From the NCBI GenBank assembly GCA_023159155.1, contig JAJNNX010000006.1, positions 744,001 to 808,000 of the forward strand: 64,000 bases of DNA. Reading direction: 5' to 3'. A model generated the notes under the pieces. It worked only from the letters and a program-made list of their open reading frames with translations, had not been told where the DNA came from and ran no database searches. The stretch comes from Ustulina deusta (lineage: Eukaryota; Ascomycota; Sordariomycetes; Xylariales; Xylariaceae). The translations under genes and the position numbers were made by a program. Of this stretch, positions 36,487 to 46,494 are shown piece by piece (position 1 is the first letter of the stretch; every line of letters begins with the position of its first letter).

Positions 36487-37756
36487 ATGGAGACAAGCTG
36501 GGCAGAGCAGCTCCCCCCAATGAAATTACCAGCCGGCATCACAGAGGACTATGTCGACTGTGGAGAATCATGCGGCCTCACTTGGCACATACTGAAGGCC
36601 GGGAAGGCCGGTAACCCGCTGGTCCTGTTCTGTCATGGGTACCCAGAGCTTGCGTACTCATGGCGAAAAGTCCTGCCAGCAGTTGCCGCAGCTGGGTATT
36701 ATTGTGTCGCCATGGACCAGAGAGGATACGGTCGCACGACGGGATGGCCACGGCAATCATTCCACGAGGTCGAGTTGAATGACTACGTCTTCACGAATCT
36801 GGTGCGCGATCTGGTTTGTCTTGTCTACCGGCTGGGATATACGGAAGTCTTCAGCATTATCGGGCACGACTTCGGGGCAGTGAGCTCAGCCACGGCGGCG
36901 CTAATGCGGCCAGATATCTTTAAGTCGACGGTGCAGCTATCGCATCCGCACCATCCGGCCCCGACGCCACGGCTCGGGAACCAGCCTGCGAGGACAAAGC
37001 CCGACATCCAGGCGGAGTTAGCTAAGCTGAAGCCACCGCGCAAGCACTACAAGTGGTATAATTCGGCACCTGAAGCGGCGCCAGACTGGGATAACCCACC
37101 CCAAGGCCTGGATAAGTTTCTGCGCGGCTACTTTCATCTGAAGTCTGCAGCATGGCGCAAAAACGACCCGCATCCGCTTCGGGAGTGGACTGCAGAGGCG
37201 ATAGCAGTCATGCCTGAGTATTACGTCATGCGAAAAGACCAGTCAATGCCTGATGCAGTTGCGCAGAACATGGCGGGTGAAGAGTACACCAGAACTGAGC
37301 AGTGGCTCTCGCAAGACGAGCTGCAGGTATATTGCGATGAGTGGAAGCGCACGGGGTTTCAAGGCGCGCTGAACGTGAGTAATTCTCGGAGTCGTTTTCT
37401 TCATACGCTGGCCACTTCTCGGGGACACAGGCTTCCTTTCGGGCGAAATGGTTTCGAGCTGACTCGGAGTGTTGTAGTGGTACCGCGCACAAACGGCCAC
37501 GACGCCACAGTCAACTCGGGACATGCTCCTTTATGCGGGCAAGGCAATCGAGGTTCCGTGCGCATTTATCAGCGGCAAACAGGACTGGGGGAACTTCCAA
37601 CAGCCGCGGGCCATCGAGAGTTACGAGGATGCGAAAACGGTGAAGCCGGGCTGCTTCAGAGGCACCACGTTGGTCGATGGTGCTGGGCACTGGGTGCAAC
37701 AAGAGCAGCCAGAGGCGGTGATTGAGGCAATCCTTTCCTTCTTCAAGACGCTGTAA
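36487..37756 (+). CDS. Alpha/beta hydrolase, soluble epoxide hydrolase-like
   Basis: The exons are 36487-37374 and 37478-37756, with a 103-base intron (GTGAGT...TTGTAG, phase 0), giving 388 residues. The oxyanion-hole motif HGYPE (about 50) is followed by DQRGYGRTTGW and the nucleophile elbow IGHDFGAVS (Asp near 128). After the cap domain come the acid region FISGKQDWGN and the catalytic His in GHWVQQEQPE near the C-terminus. The triad is complete, and Asp as nucleophile points to epoxide hydrolase or dehalogenase activity rather than esterase. The reading frame continues upstream only to a TTG, so the ATG at 36487 is used. If the intron is not removed the first frame runs on with unrelated residues to 37725. 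It lies in the accessory block. Confidence 0.85.
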
Positions 37757-38375
37757 TCTGAAGGCCCTTTCGTTGTTGCATGTGTTTACAATCAATTAGA
37801 CATTAGCTTCATTCATCCTCCGTTCTCCGGGATTGTCTTCAATCCATGGTAACAGACAGCTGCCCAGGCCCACTGAGACGGGAGACAGGTTTGTTTGCTG
37901 GCTGGGCCGTGTGCCGATTGCAGGCAACTGACAAAGAGGTGAGAGAAAGGGATTAGGTACTAGAGATAGTGGCAAAGCCCTCGAAGCTACCAATTCGTCC
38001 TTGTCACAGTAGCAAGATTAGTGTTTCCGAGCTTGACAAACGTGCACTCGTAGTTTAGTGGCCCAGAGCCGATATCAGCCCAAGACGCTGGCCGGTCTGC
38101 CTCCAGCGGTCCGGTAGAGCCCGGATGATTGCAGATTTCCTGTCACTTCTCATATTCAGTCAACATTGCGGCAAGTAAGGTGCCGATAAAACAGCAAGGC
38201 AAGGCCAGTAAATCCAGTCCCAAAAAACAACTGCAGCAAACTGTTGGCTCTCTTTACGTCTCGGCCCAGAGCCTCCACTGCCGTGGCTGCACGTAAATGT
38301 GACAATAGTAACTTCCTCTCCCAGCCGTACTAGAGAAATGGGTAAGTCGCAGAACAATGGCGTGCTGGTACTGAG
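37757..38375. other. Intergenic
   Basis: This spacer lies between the hydrolase gene and the tRNA-like locus. Frames are short and without motifs. No gene seen. Confidence 0.45.
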
Positions 38376-38455
38376 ACCACGTCGCTAACTTAGATTACAG
38401 TTAACTCATCGGCCTCCTAAGCCGAAGATTCTCGGTTCGAGTCCGAGGTGCGGTG
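38376..38455 (+). tRNA. tRNA-Arg (anticodon CCT), irregular 5' half
   Basis: The 3' two-thirds are convincing. A five-pair anticodon stem (TCGGC/GCCGA) closes the loop CTCCTAA, giving anticodon CCT. The T arm is CTCGG-TTCGAGT-CCGAG with a perfect B box, and a T run follows at 38462-38469. The 5' part is unusual: the acceptor arm ACCACGT/GTGCGGT has one A-C mismatch, and the segment between acceptor and anticodon stem is about 26 bases instead of about 19-20, with a poor D stem. It may be a real gene with a long D loop, or a tRNA copy whose 5' half has been rearranged. Confidence 0.55.
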
Positions 38456-38932
38456 TCCTTATTTTTTTTCCAGCTGTGTCTTTCTGTTTTTTTGGTCTTC
38501 ATTGCAGCTCTTTCACAATCACCTCCCTCTCTCCCAATTAACGTGCCCACGCCACCTTAGGTACTTAGAAGCACATAGGTACGTACATTGCTGCTAACAC
38601 AACAGAAAAGTACCTGCCTAGGTAGGTATCGACGTCTATGAGCAGGCGCACTGCATTGGCTCGAGTCCCAAACAGTGACTCTCTCTGAAACAACAGCTCC
38701 CGTGTCCCCATTTAACTTGATCTGGCATTCTATTGATTTGGTAAGCTGAAACAGGTATGCTATGAAACATGCCAGGAACTCACTGTTATAGTAGTATCTG
38801 AAAGTACCTCCAAGTAGAGAAGCTCAAGCGACAACGAAAGAGACCCGACATCTGCAGAGATCCAATCACCTGAACCCAGCTCCAGAGGCTCTCCTTACCA
38901 ACATGATTCCAACAGGCGGCCAATTGTGCTGC
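38456..38932. other. Intergenic
   Basis: This spacer lies downstream of the tRNA-like locus and contains CCTAGGTA-type words near 38556-38630. No gene seen. Confidence 0.45.
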
Positions 38933-39745
38933 TCACTTTCTGCACACGGTCTGGCCGTCGACCGCGGAATAGAAGGCATCATCGGCCTTTGCCCACTCTC
39001 TCCACGCCTTTGGCATGCGTGCTGCCTCGTCTTCAGTCACAAACCCAAGGTCTACCCCTTTCTTCAGGTCTGACCCTAGCTCCAGCCGCGATGCCTGCAT
39101 CTCCCCCCACCACTCACGATCGGCCGTATTGGTATGCGTGACGACAGCAGCAGAAGCCGAAATACCCCCCACGTCGAATCCCGCTCTGCGAGCAAACTCC
39201 CTTCCTCGGCCACCGGCCATTACCTTGCCGGCGTTGTCTGCTAGCTTCGTCATAAGAGCAGAATACTCATTGATACCATCGACGCGCGGGTATACCACGA
39301 CGGTCGACCGCTCCAAGTCTCGCGTGCAAACGAGCCCCCCAGGCTTGCACACTCGCCGCATCTCCCTCAGACCCCAGACAGGGCCAGGTTCGCCTTCTTT
39401 ACCTCGCAAGTGACCGAGAACTTGATGTGCATGAACAACGTCGAACGAATCATCATCGAAGGGCAGCTTGTTTATGTCTGCCACCGAAAACGATGCGTTG
39501 GCGGTCCCACGCTGCTTACAGAACTCGCGTGCAATCTCGATGGCATCGCTGTTGACGTCGACCCCGGTCACGCTCCCCTCTGGCACATGGGCTGCAAGAT
39601 CAAGCGTGATGGTACCTGGCCCGCAACCCACATCTAGGATACGCATGTCAGGTTTGAGGTGAGGTAGCACGTATGCCGAGTTCTCTGCTGCTGACCGACG
39701 AGAATATGAGGCGACCATCGCCTGGTTATAAACTCGCATGTCCAT
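38933..39745 (-). CDS. Class I SAM-dependent methyltransferase
   Basis: The single-exon gene encodes 270 residues. The SAM-binding motif I is ILDVGCGPGTITLDLA (about 36-51); the acidic end of strand 2 follows in VTGVDVNSDAIEIA, then ADINKLPFDDDSFDVVHAHQVL (motifs II and III) and LREMRRVCKPGGLVCTRD. This is the UbiE/COQ5-like layout of small-molecule methyltransferases. The C-terminal half (WWGEMQASRLE) resembles fungal secondary-metabolism members. There is no targeting signal. The acceptor molecule is unknown. Its position between the hydrolase and two dehydrogenases fits a tailoring role. Confidence 0.85.
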   Translation of the reverse strand: MDMRVYNQAMVASYSRRSAAENSAYVLPHLKPDMRILDVGCGPGTITLDLAAHVPEGSVTGVDVNSDAIEIAREFCKQRGTANASFSVADINKLPFDDDSFDVVHAHQVLGHLRGKEGEPGPVWGLREMRRVCKPGGLVCTRDLERSTVVVYPRVDGINEYSALMTKLADNAGKVMAGGRGREFARRAGFDVGGISASAAVVTHTNTADREWWGEMQASRLELGSDLKKGVDLGFVTEDEAARMPKAWREWAKADDAFYSAVDGQTVCRK

Positions 39746-40054
39746 GGTGTGCTAATATTTAGAATCTAATCATGAATCGTGATAGAAGCGGTTAACAATA
39801 CAGAACAAAGCTGAACTCCGCGAGACCGAATGAATAATACTCATCGCCAACCCCTTTTGACGCAAAACCAGAGCCAAGGCAAATTGGTATGGTAGTAATG
39901 TGACGTCATGTCGGAGCCGAAATGGTAATCTAATGCCCGTTGGGAGGGACAACGTAACAGTGATCGGAGCCGCTTACGGCTACACAATAGGGAGATACCT
40001 AGTGGCAGTTCTGGTGGTACGCTTGATGAAGAACGTGGTATCATATCTTCTTAT
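39746..40054. other. Intergenic
   Basis: A spacer of about 300 bases holding the methyltransferase promoter and the 3' end of the next gene. No features seen. Confidence 0.45.
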
Positions 40055-41097
40055 TTATTGATCTCTCTTCTTGACATAGTCTGTCCGAAAATCGAGCCCA
40101 GAATCCTGTCGCACGATCCCGTATAAGGAAGAGGAGTCGAGTGGGCGTTGCCCGTTCTGGTCTGAGTATGCCTTGGCTCTCTTTAAATGGTCTAGTGCTG
40201 TGTTGCCGACTTTCAAGCTTACACCAACCTGCTTCGCCCTATCGACCCCGTGCCCGACATCTTTTAGCGCAAGGTTGAGATCTGACCATGGCGCCTCGCC
40301 GTCCCTTGGCATATAGACGCCAGTCGTCATCCGGATCGAGTCAGAATGTGCGACGGTACCAAAGTTGAGCTCCAGAAGCCTCTCTAGTACATCCGCGCCG
40401 AGACCTGTCTTCTCAGCAAACACGTGGGCTTCTGCAATGATTTCCATGAGACCTGCCATCATGAAATTCCTGTCGCCGCGTTAGGATATTCTTCTTCTCT
40501 GTCCTCCATGGAAAATAGGATGTCAATTGCAACAACATACCCCGTTGTCTTTAGTAACGTCGCCTTCTCGGGCTCTTTCCCAACTAGAAGGACCTCCCGG
40601 GCAATGACATCTTTCAGAAACGGCGCGATTGTCTCGTATACATTTTCTGACCCGGCAAACGCGACAAGAAGTTTGCCCTGCTCTGCCACTGGCGTTGCAC
40701 CGAAAACGGGCATCGCCGCAAACTGCGCACCATGTGCACCTAACTTCTCTGAAACTCCCTTGGTCGTGTTAGGATGGATCGTTGTAGTGTCAACTATAAT
40801 CTTGTTGGCGAGCTCGGACCCAGATGAGATGATCTGTTCAACAATTGATTCGACCGCCGCATCATCGCTTGCGGATATGAAGATTATGTCGCAACGAGTT
40901 GCCAGCTCCGACACCGACGCACAGCGCTCTCCACCGAGGGCTTCCAGAGCATCGCCGCGAGAGGCGGTACGGTTATAAAAGCGAAGGGATGTGCCGCATT
41001 GTGATTGTAAGTATGCGTGGATGTTCTTTGCCATGGCGTTGCCCATGCTGCCAAGCCCGATCCACCCGAGCCGCAGCGATGTACCAGAAGTAGCCAT
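40055..41097 (-). CDS. NAD(P)-dependent beta-hydroxyacid dehydrogenase (6PGDH / 3-hydroxyisobutyrate dehydrogenase family)
   Basis: The exons are 41097-40541 and 40469-40055, with a 71-base intron (GTATGT...GACAG, phase 2), giving 323 residues. The N-terminal Rossmann motif is GWIGLGSMGNAMAKNI. The region that usually reads D-x-P-V-S-G-G is here AAMPVFGATP, so the substrate loop differs from classical enzymes. The catalytic lysine region is LLKTTGNFMMAG, assembled across the intron, with Lys and Asn kept. The all-helical C-terminal domain is present (DVGHGVDRAKQVG). The family oxidises beta-hydroxyacids or reduces the matching semialdehydes; the substrate is unknown. It is co-oriented with the methyltransferase and the dehydrogenase next door. 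Confidence 0.85.
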
Positions 41098-41819
41098 GTT
41101 GAATGTAAACAGTAGGTATGATGACTATTATCGGATCTGAATTGTTGCCTTGAATGTGTCGCTCTGAGGTTGCCGGTAAGAATTGCTTCCAATTTATAGA
41201 ATGTGAATGACATTTATTCTAGATAGCCTACGCCTACTCTGATGATTGGTGTTTCTGTTACCTAAAGCCCTCACTAAGGTGACTGGACCTGTCCGGCCGC
41301 ATTCGGCGCTCCACTCAACAGCAGCAGCTCCGACGATGATTCAAACCGAGTTTAGCAACACAACCTTAGGTAACTCAGCATCCGAACTACCTACCCATTT
41401 GGGTAATGGACGAAGATACTTGAACTTGTCGTGTTCCTTCTCATACATTGACATACGGTTTCCTAGCCACACTACCAAGTGTTAACACATCAATGTCTCC
41501 AGCGATCTCGGTACGAAGCAAATTAGGGTCAGCGCTGGCGCGTCGACACAGCCAACAGGAAAAAAAGAGGGAATAGAACTAAGAGGCGCTTGCTTAGACT
41601 TGCCATGAATTTCATGCTACACTCTGTCAGTGGTTTAGTTTTTTAATGGACTAACTGTTAAGACAGAAATTGGGCTTGCCCAAAGTGACTTGCAACGCAA
41701 CAGACTGAAATTGAAGTTGGCGGCCAACTAACTGTAACTCGCTCTAATTTGCGATCGATCCATTCATCCATCAACTCCCTAACTGCTGGTCGTTGCTACT
41801 CGCACGACCTAAACACCAT
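41098..41819. other. Intergenic
   Basis: This spacer lies between two leftward genes. It holds the promoter of the beta-hydroxyacid dehydrogenase gene and the 3' end of the SDR gene. No gene seen. Confidence 0.45.
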
Positions 41820-42725
41820 TTACCACGGGAACGAGCCCTCTCGTCCGTACTCAACATACTTACCGGCATCCCCATCCCGTTTGCCCAGCACCATCTCAAC
41901 GATAGGCGCAGCTCCCACGCTCGTGGGCTTCATGCCCGGGCCAGCGTTGATCGACGTCAGGTTCGAGGCCGTGGGACCCGGCCCGTACAGAAACACCTTG
42001 AAACCATCTACCTCGAAACCCCGATGCTGGCAGGCAAAGACCATGTTCATGGCCGTCTTGCTCACGCGGTACGGAATGATTTGGAGGCCACTCCCGTAGC
42101 CGTCAGGGTCCATGAGGTTGGCTATAGACCCGGCACCGCTCGTGACGTTGACGATGCGCGGAGTCCCCGCGGCTTTCCTGAGCAGCGGGGCGAAGTAATC
42201 GCCCATCATTTGGGCTCCTACCGCGCTCACGCGGAAGCACTCGACCATTTGCTGCGCAGTGGTCCCTTGGGAACGAGCGATACCCGCATTGTTCACCAAC
42301 GCGTCCAGCCTGGGAGGAGTTAGTAAAAGTAAACCGGGAAAAAAAACATAAAAAAGGCGATAGTTGTGTCACTTGATGTAGAAAGTGGAACACAATAATT
42401 AATTACCTTCCATGCTTTTCCTCGACCAGCTTCGCCGCTACGACGACCGAGCTCTCGTCCGCCACATCGAGATGCAGGAGTTCGACAGTGCCGGGCAAGT
42501 TACGAGACTGCAGGTCCGTGAGAGCGGCCTGGCCCTTCTCGATTGAACGTGCCCCGAGTAAGACGTGAAAGGAGCCGTCGGCTAGGAGCTGATTCGCCAC
42601 TTCGAAACCTATCCCGCTATTGGCTGTGGTTTCAAACATCAGCAAGAACCCCCGAAGAGGAGAAGGAGAGGAATGTAAGGGGGCGTACCTCCGGTGATGA
42701 GGACGATAGATTTCTGATTGGCCAT
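41820..42725 (-). CDS. Short-chain dehydrogenase/reductase
   Basis: There are three exons: 42725-42689, 42623-42407 and 42309-41820. The introns are 65 and 96 bases and the product 247 residues. The first exon is only 12 codons and the first intron splits the cofactor motif: VLITG joins ANSGIGFE to give TGxxxGIG. LHLDVAD (cofactor/adenine site), NNAG, VTSGAGS and the catalytic YRVSK follow, so the Ser-Tyr-Lys triad is complete. NADP preference is plausible from the Arg after strand 2 (GARS) but not certain. The substrate is unknown. Automated gene finders may miss the short first exon. It is the last member of the accessory block. Confidence 0.87.
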
Positions 42726-43694
42726 GGTGTAAGTTGTAAGTATTTTTGAAGCGGAGATCGCGAAATTTTGTTTATGAGGAATGTTTGTTGTGATGGTTAA
42801 GGCTGCCCGAATTTGCTACTTGAGGAATAACATCAACAGAGGCGATATACACACAATGTTATAACTATTCACATCCCGAAAATATAGAAGAAAGCTAGAG
42901 CAGATTAGAAGTTTGGTTCACGAGCGTACTATTTATAATCCGTCGTGCGTCATTTTCCAAAGCTATATAGGTGGTGTGAAAGTATTAACATGATGGACAT
43001 TTGTTTGGGAGGCGCAGTCCGATTCTCTCACCAACCTATTACACATAGTGAACGCTCTGCCAACCTGTCACCTACGCTGCTACCGTACATGGACTAGGTC
43101 GGCCCTTTCAGCAACTGCCTAACCCAGGACTGTTATATTGAAATGACACTACCAACGGGCTGACTTCACTGTTATCGCACTTAATGGCTGAAATTCCGCC
43201 CCACGTTTCGCCAATTGTGGTTTGCGAAGAGGGTAATGGTTAATTGACTTCCCTTAATATCTCGGGAATACGCGTATTGGGGATACGCGTATTACTGTTT
43301 CTATGGAGTTAGGAGTTCTCGACGTTCTAATCGCCGGCAATGCTGCAACACCAGAGCAGACGACATCACACTTATTCTCCCCCTCCACGTATGAAATTAC
43401 CTCCGTTCGCACATTTTACTTTGGGCGTATTTACGGAAGCGGAAACTATTTTCAAAATTAACTCCGCTGCATCTCGGATCACCGGGCGTTCTATGTAGTT
43501 CACTATGTAATTAGATACTGACATGATAATTACATCGAGTAGTCTTTCGACGCCAAGGTTCGGCACCAGTAATTAATCACCTGAATTTAAACGGTAGAGA
43601 CGTAAGGCAACAGATATTATTCCCACGTATATGTGTGTCACACAGTGTGGTTATTAATCGAACAATTCAGATGGCTTATGTACATATGTTGTAA
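42726..43694. other. Intergenic with paired ACGCGT palindromes
   Basis: This spacer lies upstream of the SDR gene and downstream of the 855-residue-protein gene. It contains two ATACGCGTAT palindromes at 43268-43277 and 43283-43292. No gene seen. Confidence 0.5.
43268..43292. promoter_or_regulatory. Two ATACGCGTAT palindromes, possible MluI cell-cycle boxes
   Basis: Two identical ten-base palindromes stand 15 bases apart, start to start. Their core, ACGCGT, is the MCB element bound by MBF (Mbp1/Res family) in yeasts. They lie about 540 bases upstream of the SDR gene start. Binding is an inference from the core only. Confidence 0.3.
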
Positions 43695-46494
43695 CTAACT
43701 CAGTCCCCTCTTGGAATGTCTGAACCAACCACTCTTGATGTTAACGTCGTCATCGCTGCCTTGGAATAGTTGCTCTCGCGGGTTCAGTTCTCTTTCGGGC
43801 GACTGGAACGATTTATACTTCGGCCTGCCGCGTTGTTTCGAGCGCCGCAGATGTGACTCGGTGCTGCTGCTGCGCAGCCTGTGCTTCGATTTTTCAGGAT
43901 CGGCCAACGGAACACTGTGGGAAGATGAATCTGGCCTTCCCGAGGTTGGCCCAAATAGACCAGAGAGGACATGGTTACAGAGAGTCTTTATGGGGGTCGG
44001 TTGTGCGTGGCTGGACGCCTGATCATCAATGTCATCCATCTTCTGCGAGAGGGAGTCCGGACGCGCTTGGCTCTGCTCGGCTTCATGGATAGAATCATGA
44101 GTAGGAGAAGTAGGCCTTGGTGGAGGAAGTGGGACTTGGGGTGTTGGCTGCCAATTCATGTTGGCTTTCGGACGCGGTATGTCATGGCTATCATTTTGGG
44201 GGTCGTCGCCCCCAGTTTTTGTTTGTGTAGCTAGCGACTCAAGCTCTTCGTATTCTTGAACAGGAGGAAATTTTGGCGAAATTGACGGAAAATGGCCCTC
44301 GTTTGATTTCCCGGTGATTTGCTCACTTAAGATTGCCCAGTTGTCAAATTCACCTATCAATGACGTTAACCCCTGCTCATCCAGTCTTTGTGTGGAAGGT
44401 GGCTCTGGTAGTACCGGTTGGCTTTGGCCCTCAATGGGTATATTTGGTGGTACGTCGGGCTCTTTCTCGCCAGTATCAGGCTCAGAAATATCAGAGGCAC
44501 TCTTATTCGCATCAAACAGCTGATCTTGCCCACGAACGGTCTCGTTCTCGACGGGTAGAGGGGACCGGGTTTTTTTGCGTGCCTGTTGTCCCTGCTGTCC
44601 CATGACGTGGAGGAATTCGGGTTCAACGGGAGCCGAGGAGGGCCGCCCCGAAGCTTGTGCTCGTGTTAAGGTCTCGGAAGAGCCGCTACCCTTGCTCAAT
44701 TGGTTTTGTTTAGGTAAATCCGGAATTGCTGACTGTTCGAGTTCCACTTGATCGTGCGTCCTATTACCCTGCCTTGTATTTCGCTCGTTAGATGTAGATG
44801 ATAGCCGTGGAGGCTGAAATGTCGATGTTGAGGCTTCAGAATCCGAGTTAGCGGGTGTGCAAACATAACCTAGACCATTGATGAAATACCGACAGTATGA
44901 CCTTCTGCCTTGGGCGTGTCGGCTGCTGCACGATTCTTCTTAGGTGCTCTCTCTGGTTCTTTAGGACTTTCACCAGCCGAGAGGCTTCGAGTCAACTGTT
45001 TAGACTTTTCTTCGTCGATAGTAGGGAGATGGGGCTGGTCTCTCCATTGTTGGTCATCTGTTGTTCGTGTAGGTTCTCCTACATTCGAAACGATTGGTCC
45101 ATGGTTTTCAGTAAATACAGGTTGGGAACCCGGCTGTTCGGGGTTAGTTTCATTTTGTTGCTTCGATTCTTCGGCCGACTTGGGGTCAGGAGAATTAATA
45201 CTGGACGAGCCATTATTGGATCGGATGGGCTGAAATGCAGGTGGCCTTTCGCGTGACAGCACTTCGTCACTTTGATCTTCATTTTTTCCGACTTCGGATG
45301 TTGCCTTAGGCAATGATTTGGTATTCTGAGAGATGGGCCGATCTCTTGTAATGTCTCCCAATGTGGTGGGTTTAGTCTCACAGCTACGTGCTGCAATGCC
45401 TTCGTGTTCGTCAGTACATTGGCTGCCATCTCCACGTATGTTCTCTTACTTGGTTGAATACTTGGTATCGCGTCGCCAAGTCCTGACAGATTTTCGTCAG
45501 TGCCTGATTGTTGCTAGTACGTGTACAATATTGCTTGTACTATTGCGTGGGTATATACCTACCGCCACGGACACTTTCTCGTTGTACTACCTGATCTAGG
45601 CTAGGCTTTTCGCCTTCTGGCTTGTCCTTTGATCCATTAGACATGTTATTCTTCACAGCCTCTGCGAAGGACCTTGGAAAGTTATTGGCGGGTTCCTTTG
45701 CTGCCTGCGGAGGGCCGATGGTCCTATCTTGGAAGGGCAGCTCACCGTCTTTTTTTCCCTCCGGAGATTTCTCGGGTGGGCTCACTGCAGGAGGCGGCCG
45801 AGCCTTGGAAGGTGTGTCGGGTTTGCTGGCCGTTTTGTGGCTCGTATCACTAGTTTTCGGATCGGCAGAAGTAGGGACACCATTAGTGCCTTCTTTTGGA
45901 AGATTGTCTACATCTTTTTTCGGTCTACCCCTTTTCCGTTGGGGGGAGGTGGGTAAAGCTTGGTTCAGTTGCTCGTCGATGCGGTGATTCAGTTCCTACA
46001 ATGTTTCTCTTAGTATTTGAGCTAACTTTACCATAGTTCTGGGGTTTGCTCACTCTTCTTTTCTCGTCAAGATCGTGCACTTTTTTCTTGCCCTCTTGGG
46101 CCATCCTTTGAGCTACCTCCTCGATCTCGTCCATTTTGTGCTCAGTCTCATCTTCAATGGAGTCAACCTCTCTGTCGTATTTTTGTTGCCGCTTCTTGTC
46201 TTCTTTGGTTTTGGCCTTCTTGAGTTCTTCGTCCTCTCGTTGACGCTGAGCAGCACGCTCTTCGTCTTCTTGCTTCCGTTTCTTCTTTATATCCTCCTGT
46301 TCTGTTTGGCGCTTCGCCTCGAGTGCTTGTCTCTCTTTTTGAAATGAAGTTTCTAAATCCGCCAATAGGCGTTCTCGTTTTTGCTCCGATTGGTCAAGCT
46401 CATCGTTTTGCGCTTTTGTGGATAGCTCTTTAAGTGCGGTTCTTAACTGTGACAGTGTATCCTGCAACTGCGGTAGGAGAGTTTCGACTTCCAT
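43695..46494 (-). CDS. Large coiled-coil and disordered protein, function unknown
   Basis: Four exons are supported: 46494-46054, 45995-45563, 45444-44890 and 44833-43695 (855 residues). Intron 1 is GTGAGC...TTGTAG (phase 0). Intron 2 is GTAGGT...GTAAG (phase 1). Intron 3 is 56 bases, GTATTT...TGAAG with a GCTAAC branch site (phase 1). Residues 1-147 form a strongly charged coiled coil starting MEVETLLPQLQDTLSQL, with repeated K/E/R runs. Exon 2 opens with a basic, AT-hook-like KRGRPKK. The rest is Pro/Ser/Gln/Glu-rich and probably disordered; the end is basic (HLRRSKQRGRPKY). The two RGRP motifs suggest DNA or nuclear contact, which is an inference. I recognise no named family. Intron 2 is the least certain join. 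Confidence 0.7.

Noticed and set aside
40424..40978. 184-codon plus frame over the beta-hydroxyacid dehydrogenase
   Set aside because: It is the antisense shadow of a gene with complete family motifs.
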